Part shown: piece after piece, positions 3,862 to 6,917 of the stretch
Layout of the letters: each line of letters starts with the position of its first letter
How positions within the stretch are numbered: position 1 is the stretch's first letter
Source of the DNA: an uncultured Collinsella sp.
GTDB lineage: Bacteria > Actinomycetota > Coriobacteriia > Coriobacteriales > Coriobacteriaceae
Length of the DNA: 6,917 bases
Reading direction: 5' to 3'
NCBI GenBank assembly: GCA_959599615.1
Contig: CAUGKA010000111.1
Span: 1-6,917, forward strand
The notes under the pieces: model-generated
What the model was told of the DNA's origin: nothing
Databases searched by the model: none
The model's input: only the letters and a program-made list of their open reading frames with translations
Made by a program: the position numbers and the translations under genes

Positions 3862-6612
3862 CTAGGCGTTGCGCTTGGCCTCGAGCTTGGCCTGAGCGGC
3901 AGCCAGGCGCGCGAGGGGCACGCGATAGGGCGAGCAGGACACGTAGTCCACGTCGGCCACGTTAAACAGGCCCTTGATGGACTTGGGGTCGCCGCCGTGC
4001 TCGCCGCACACGCCAAAGTGCATGTCGGGATTGGTGGCGCGGCCCTTCTCGACGGCCAAGCGCACGAGTTCCAGCACCGCCGTGTCGATGGTCTCGAAGG
4101 GATTGTCCTTCAGGATCTTCTTGTGCAGGTACAGCGGAATGAACTTGGCCTCGGCATCGTCGCGGGAGAAGCCGAAGGTCGTCTGGGTGAGGTCGTTGGT
4201 GCCAAAGCAGAAGAAATCTGCGTGATGTGCGATCTCGTCGGCGACCATGCAGGCGCGCGGCAGCTCGAGCATCGTGCCCACGGGAATGTTGAGCTCGACG
4301 CCCTCTTCGGCGGAAACCTCGGCGATTACGCGCTCAATGACCTCGCGGGTCTGGACATGCTCTGCCGTAATGGAAACGAGCGGAACCATGATCTCGGGGC
4401 GTGGGTCGACGCCCTCCTTGATAAGGCGGGCAGCAGCCGTGGCAACGGCGCGAACCTGCATGAGAGGCAGATCGCTAAAGACGACGGACAGGCGCACACC
4501 ACGCAGGCCCAGCATGGGGTTGGACTCGACCATGCTGTCAATGCGACGCAGGCGGGTGCGCAGGACGGCAAGCTCTTCCTCGCTGGCGCCAGCGGCTTCC
4601 TTCTTGGTGATGGCGACCTCGAGCTCTCGAGGATTATCCAAGAACTCATGAAGCGGCGGATCGAGCAGGCGGACGACCACATCACGACCGGACATGGTCT
4701 TGAACATCGCCAGGAAGTCCTCGGTCTGAACCTTGAGCAGGTCGGCCAGGGCCTGCTGCTTCACGGCCTCATCGTCAGACAGGATAAAGCTCTGGATGAT
4801 GTTCTTGCGATCGCCCAGGAACATGTGCTCGGTGCGGCACAGACCGATGGCCTCGGCGCCAAACTCAAGAGCGAGCTCGGCATCCTCGGGGTTGTCGGCG
4901 TTGACGCGCACGTGGTTGGCGTGACCGTCGGTCTCGTCCAAACGGATCTCATCGGCCCAGGACAGGATGGTATCCAGGTCCCCGGTGAGCTCTGCAGAGA
5001 CCAGGTCGACCGCGCCGTCGACGACGATACCCTGGGTGCCGTCGATGGAGATGACATCACCCTCGCGCAGCACGCGGTCGCTGCCCTCGATGTGCACGAC
5101 CTTCTCGGCAGCGTCGATATGGAAGCGCTCGACACCGCAGACGCAGGGCGTACCCATGCCGCGGGCGATAACGGCGGCATGGCTCGTCTTGCCGCCATGG
5201 CTGGTCAGGATGCCCTCGGCGGCGACCATGCCCTTCAGGTCGTCGGGGTTGGTCTCCCAGCGGACCAGAATGACCTTGTGGCCCTCGTTGGCGCGCGCGA
5301 CGGCGTCATCACTCGAGAACACGACCTCGCCCACGGCGGCACCAGGGCTGGCGTTAAGGCCGCTGGCCAGGGCCTCGTACTTCTTGGAGGCGTCGAACTG
5401 CGGGTGCAGGAGCTGGTCGAGCTGCGCGGGATCGATGCGGCTCACAGCCTCCTCGCGGGTGATCAGGCCCTCCTCGACCATCTCGATAGCAATGCGCAGG
5501 GCGGCAGTGGCGGTGCGCTTGCCCACGCGGGTCTGGAGCATCCAGAGCTTGCCCTGCTCGATGGTGAACTCGATATCGCACATATCGCGGTAATGATCCT
5601 CGAGCGTCAGGAACACGCGCTCGAGCTCCTCGCCTGCGGACTCGAGGCCCGAGGTGGTCTTGAGGTCGGCGATGGGCTCGGTGTTTCGGATGCCGGCGAC
5701 GACGTCCTCGCCCTGGGCATTCACCAAAAAGTCGCCATAGAACTCCTTGGTGCCGTCGGCCGGGTTGCGCGTAAAGGCGACGCCGGTCGCAGAGGTCTCG
5801 CCCTTGTTGCCAAAGGCCATGGCCTGGACGTTGACGGCGGTGCCGAGCTCGTCGGAAATGCCGTGCTGCTTGCGGTAGATGCAGGCGCGCTCGTTCATCC
5901 AGCTGCCAAAGACGGCCTGGATGGCAAGGCGCAGCTGGAGCTCCGGATCGTGCGGGAAAACGGGCTTACCGTCGGCGACCTCGAGCTCGGGATACAGGGT
6001 CGCCTCGACGTTCTCGGAGAAGATGCCCTTAAAGGTCTCGACGAGCTCCTGCAGGTCCTCGGCCGAAAGATCGGAATCGACGCGAACGCCGGCGACCAGG
6101 CGGGCCTGGGTCAGGGCATTCTCGAACAAGTCGGCATCGACACCCATGACGACGTTGGAGAACATCTGGATAAAGCGACGGTAGCTGTCCCAGGCAAAGC
6201 GCGGGTTCTGCGTCTGCGCGATAAGGCCCTGGACGGAATCGTCGTTGAGGCCCAGGTTGAGGACCGTGTCCATCATGCCGGGCATGGAGAACGGAGCGCC
6301 CGAGCGAACCGACACGAGCAGCGGATCGGAGGCATCGCCGAGTTTCTTACCGCAACGGGCCTCGAGGTCCGCCTCGGCGGCAACGATCTCATCGAGTGCG
6401 CCCTCGGGCCACACATTGCCGGCACCGGAGTACTCGACGCAAGTCTGGCAGGTAATGGTAAAGCCACCGGGAACCGGCAGGCCGATGCGGCTCATCTCGG
6501 CAAGGTTTGCGCCCTTGCCGCCAAGCACGAAGTTCATGGACTTGTCGCCCTCAGTGACACAGGTGCCCTGGGCGTCGGTTCCAAAACGGTAAACCCTCTT
6601 GCAATCGCTCAC
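3862..6612 (-). CDS. ppdK: Pyruvate, phosphate dikinase
   Basis: PPDK reversibly converts pyruvate, ATP and phosphate to phosphoenolpyruvate, AMP and pyrophosphate in the cytoplasm; in anaerobes it often works in glycolysis or gluconeogenesis. The protein has 916 residues, slightly above the usual 870-880. The ATP-grasp part contains GGKGANLAEM at 31-40, SVRSGAPFSMPGMMDTVLNL at 101-120 and WMLQTRVGKRTA at 357-368. The swivelling domain carries the phosphorylated histidine H478 in GGKTSHAAVIARGMG, with T476 at the position regulated in plant enzymes. The PEP-binding barrel shows GLCRTEHMF at 590-598, NPMLGLRGVR at 698-707, GTMLELPRA at 779-787, FGTNDLTQ at 803-810 and GVCGEHGGDP at 867-876, with the catalytic cysteine C869. 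The start is GTG 6612-6610 with GGAAGGGG about 7 nt upstream; a nearby ATG is out of frame. The stop is TAG. No regulatory kinase gene adjoins it. Confidence 0.98.
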   Translation of the reverse strand: MSDCKRVYRFGTDAQGTCVTEGDKSMNFVLGGKGANLAEMSRIGLPVPGGFTITCQTCVEYSGAGNVWPEGALDEIVAAEADLEARCGKKLGDASDPLLVSVRSGAPFSMPGMMDTVLNLGLNDDSVQGLIAQTQNPRFAWDSYRRFIQMFSNVVMGVDADLFENALTQARLVAGVRVDSDLSAEDLQELVETFKGIFSENVEATLYPELEVADGKPVFPHDPELQLRLAIQAVFGSWMNERACIYRKQHGISDELGTAVNVQAMAFGNKGETSATGVAFTRNPADGTKEFYGDFLVNAQGEDVVAGIRNTEPIADLKTTSGLESAGEELERVFLTLEDHYRDMCDIEFTIEQGKLWMLQTRVGKRTATAALRIAIEMVEEGLITREEAVSRIDPAQLDQLLHPQFDASKKYEALASGLNASPGAAVGEVVFSSDDAVARANEGHKVILVRWETNPDDLKGMVAAEGILTSHGGKTSHAAVIARGMGTPCVCGVERFHIDAAEKVVHIEGSDRVLREGDVISIDGTQGIVVDGAVDLVSAELTGDLDTILSWADEIRLDETDGHANHVRVNADNPEDAELALEFGAEAIGLCRTEHMFLGDRKNIIQSFILSDDEAVKQQALADLLKVQTEDFLAMFKTMSGRDVVVRLLDPPLHEFLDNPRELEVAITKKEAAGASEEELAVLRTRLRRIDSMVESNPMLGLRGVRLSVVFSDLPLMQVRAVATAAARLIKEGVDPRPEIMVPLVSITAEHVQTREVIERVIAEVSAEEGVELNIPVGTMLELPRACMVADEIAHHADFFCFGTNDLTQTTFGFSRDDAEAKFIPLYLHKKILKDNPFETIDTAVLELVRLAVEKGRATNPDMHFGVCGEHGGDPKSIKGLFNVADVDYVSCSPYRVPLARLAAAQAKLEAKRNA

Positions 6613-6687
6613 GATACTTCCCCTTCCATGCTCTTACGCGCACGACCGTGGTAACGAATCGACCCGCCGAATGCGAGCCGTGAGGGT

Positions 6688-6693
6688 ACTATA
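6688..6693 (-). promoter_or_regulatory. Proximal -10-like box for ppdK
   Basis: On the minus strand this reads TATAGT (five of six matches to TATAAT), about 75 nt before the ppdK GTG. No acceptable -35 box lies 16-18 bp upstream, where the sequence is C-rich, so if used it would need an activator. It is flanked by an inverted CCCGCCG/CGGCGGG pair (6663-6669, 6694-6700). Confidence 0.4.
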
Positions 6694-6734
6694 CGGCGGG
6701 TTTTGGGCGGGCTTGCGCAGAGGGCGCGGGGGTT

Positions 6735-6772
6735 GGTAAACGTGGTAAATATGGCGGTAAACGGTAGGTAAA
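6735..6772 (+). repeat. Four GGTAAA direct repeats upstream of ppdK
   Basis: GGTAAA occurs at 6735-6740, 6744-6749, 6756-6761 and 6767-6772, with start-to-start distances of 9, 12 and 11 bp, close to one helical turn. An inverted copy (TTTACC) lies at 6842-6847 and a partial GGTA at 6763-6766. The array lies about 40-85 bp upstream of the proximal -10 box, a place where activators commonly bind. The repeats are seen directly; protein binding is inferred. Confidence 0.55.
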
Positions 6773-6787
6773 GTTGGTTACCTTATG

Positions 6788-6818
6788 AAGATACCAATGC
6801 AAGATGCTTGCAGGTCAA
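6788..6818 (-). promoter_or_regulatory. Candidate distal ppdK promoter with a dyad in a 19-bp spacer
   Basis: On the minus strand TTGACC (6818-6813, five of six matches to TTGACA) and TATCTT (6793-6788, four of six to TATAAT) are separated by 19 bp. The spacer holds a perfect dyad TGCAAG-CAT-CTTGCA (6812-6798). An overlong 19-20 bp spacer filled by a dyad is the known layout of promoters activated by MerR-family regulators; a plain repressor operator is the other reading. Transcripts would have a leader of about 170 nt before ppdK. Confidence 0.4.
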
Positions 6819-6917
6819 ATGCTAGTTTATTGCTAAATCGCTTTACCAATATCGTGCATTATTTTTAGGTAGTCTTTTTAAGACGGTGCATTTTTAGCTA
6901 CCCCAAAGAGTTAGCTT

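Larger units (their letters stand above)
6613..6917. other. Gene-free upstream region of ppdK with falling GC content
   Basis: These 305 bases hold no supported gene. GC content drops from the GC-rich coding level near the ppdK start to about 36 percent over 6781-6917 (50 of 137 bases, counted by eye). The stretch contains a proximal -10-like box, four direct GGTAAA copies, a dyad within a candidate distal promoter, and imperfect direct repeats near the right edge, all listed separately. The gene to the right is beyond the window, so whether part of this region serves a divergent gene cannot be told. Confidence 0.7.

Noticed and set aside
6609..6629. Six-codon leader frame ATG...TGA overlapping the ppdK GTG
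   Set aside because: There is no properly spaced Shine-Dalgarno for this ATG and the ATG itself adjoins the ppdK ribosome binding site; likely chance.
3850..6654. A 934-codon open frame on the plus strand opposite ppdK
   Set aside because: It mirrors the ppdK codons; the translation is a low-complexity G/A/L/D-rich series with no family motif, which is the usual antisense shadow of a GC-rich gene with strong codon bias.
6662..6704. CCCGCCG...CGGCGGG followed by TTTT on the plus strand as a terminator
   Set aside because: The loop would be about 24 nt and no plus-strand gene precedes it; the arms flank the ppdK -10 box, so a terminator call is not supported.
6785..6868. A 27-codon plus-strand frame (ATG at 6785, TAG ending at 6868)
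   Set aside because: No good ribosome binding site, no recognisable product, and it overlaps the candidate promoter dyad.

Overview
The window looks like a piece of an actinobacterial chromosome, most likely class Coriobacteriia (Collinsella-like). The evidence is a GC-rich coding composition, the block rplS-rnhB-yraN-comM-dprA that is typical of Actinomycetota, and a bacterial pyruvate,phosphate dikinase next to it. The genus is inferred and not proven. All supported genes lie on the minus strand, so they read from right to left; no tRNA, rRNA, CRISPR array or insertion sequence was seen.

In transcription order, positions 6917-6613 are a gene-free, increasingly AT-rich upstream region. It holds a dyad between promoter-like boxes, a run of GGTAAA repeats and a proximal -10 box. 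ppdK (6612-3862) follows and ends at a stem-loop (3795-3822). A well-formed promoter (-10 TATACT) then drives rplS (3651-3310), which ends at a terminator with a C(UUCG)G loop. rnhB (3216-2428) starts only about 30 nt after that terminator and is followed by another terminator (2337-2380). A leader with a two-tier hairpin precedes the tightly coupled cluster yraN (2238-1753), comM (from 1753) and dprA (from 233, running off the window edge).

The main finding is in comM. The frame is broken by one in-frame TAG at 389-391, but the same frame continues for 52 sense codons that encode a recognisable C-terminal Mg-chelatase/ComM lid domain (GLS...VRIARTIAD), ending in a TGA that overlaps the dprA start. 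Without the TAG codon the protein would be 507 residues, the normal family length. TAG is a genuine terminator in ppdK and rnhB here, so this is best read as a nonsense mutation (or a sequence error). A GGAG placed before a GTG just after the stop leaves open a split, reinitiated product.

Functionally, ComM and DprA both handle incoming single-stranded DNA in natural transformation: DprA loads RecA and ComM drives branch migration. YraN is a predicted nuclease-fold protein and RNase HII removes ribonucleotides from DNA. ppdK is a separate central-metabolism gene linking PEP and pyruvate. No clearly new multi-gene system is visible; the unusual signals are the interrupted comM and the ppdK upstream region.
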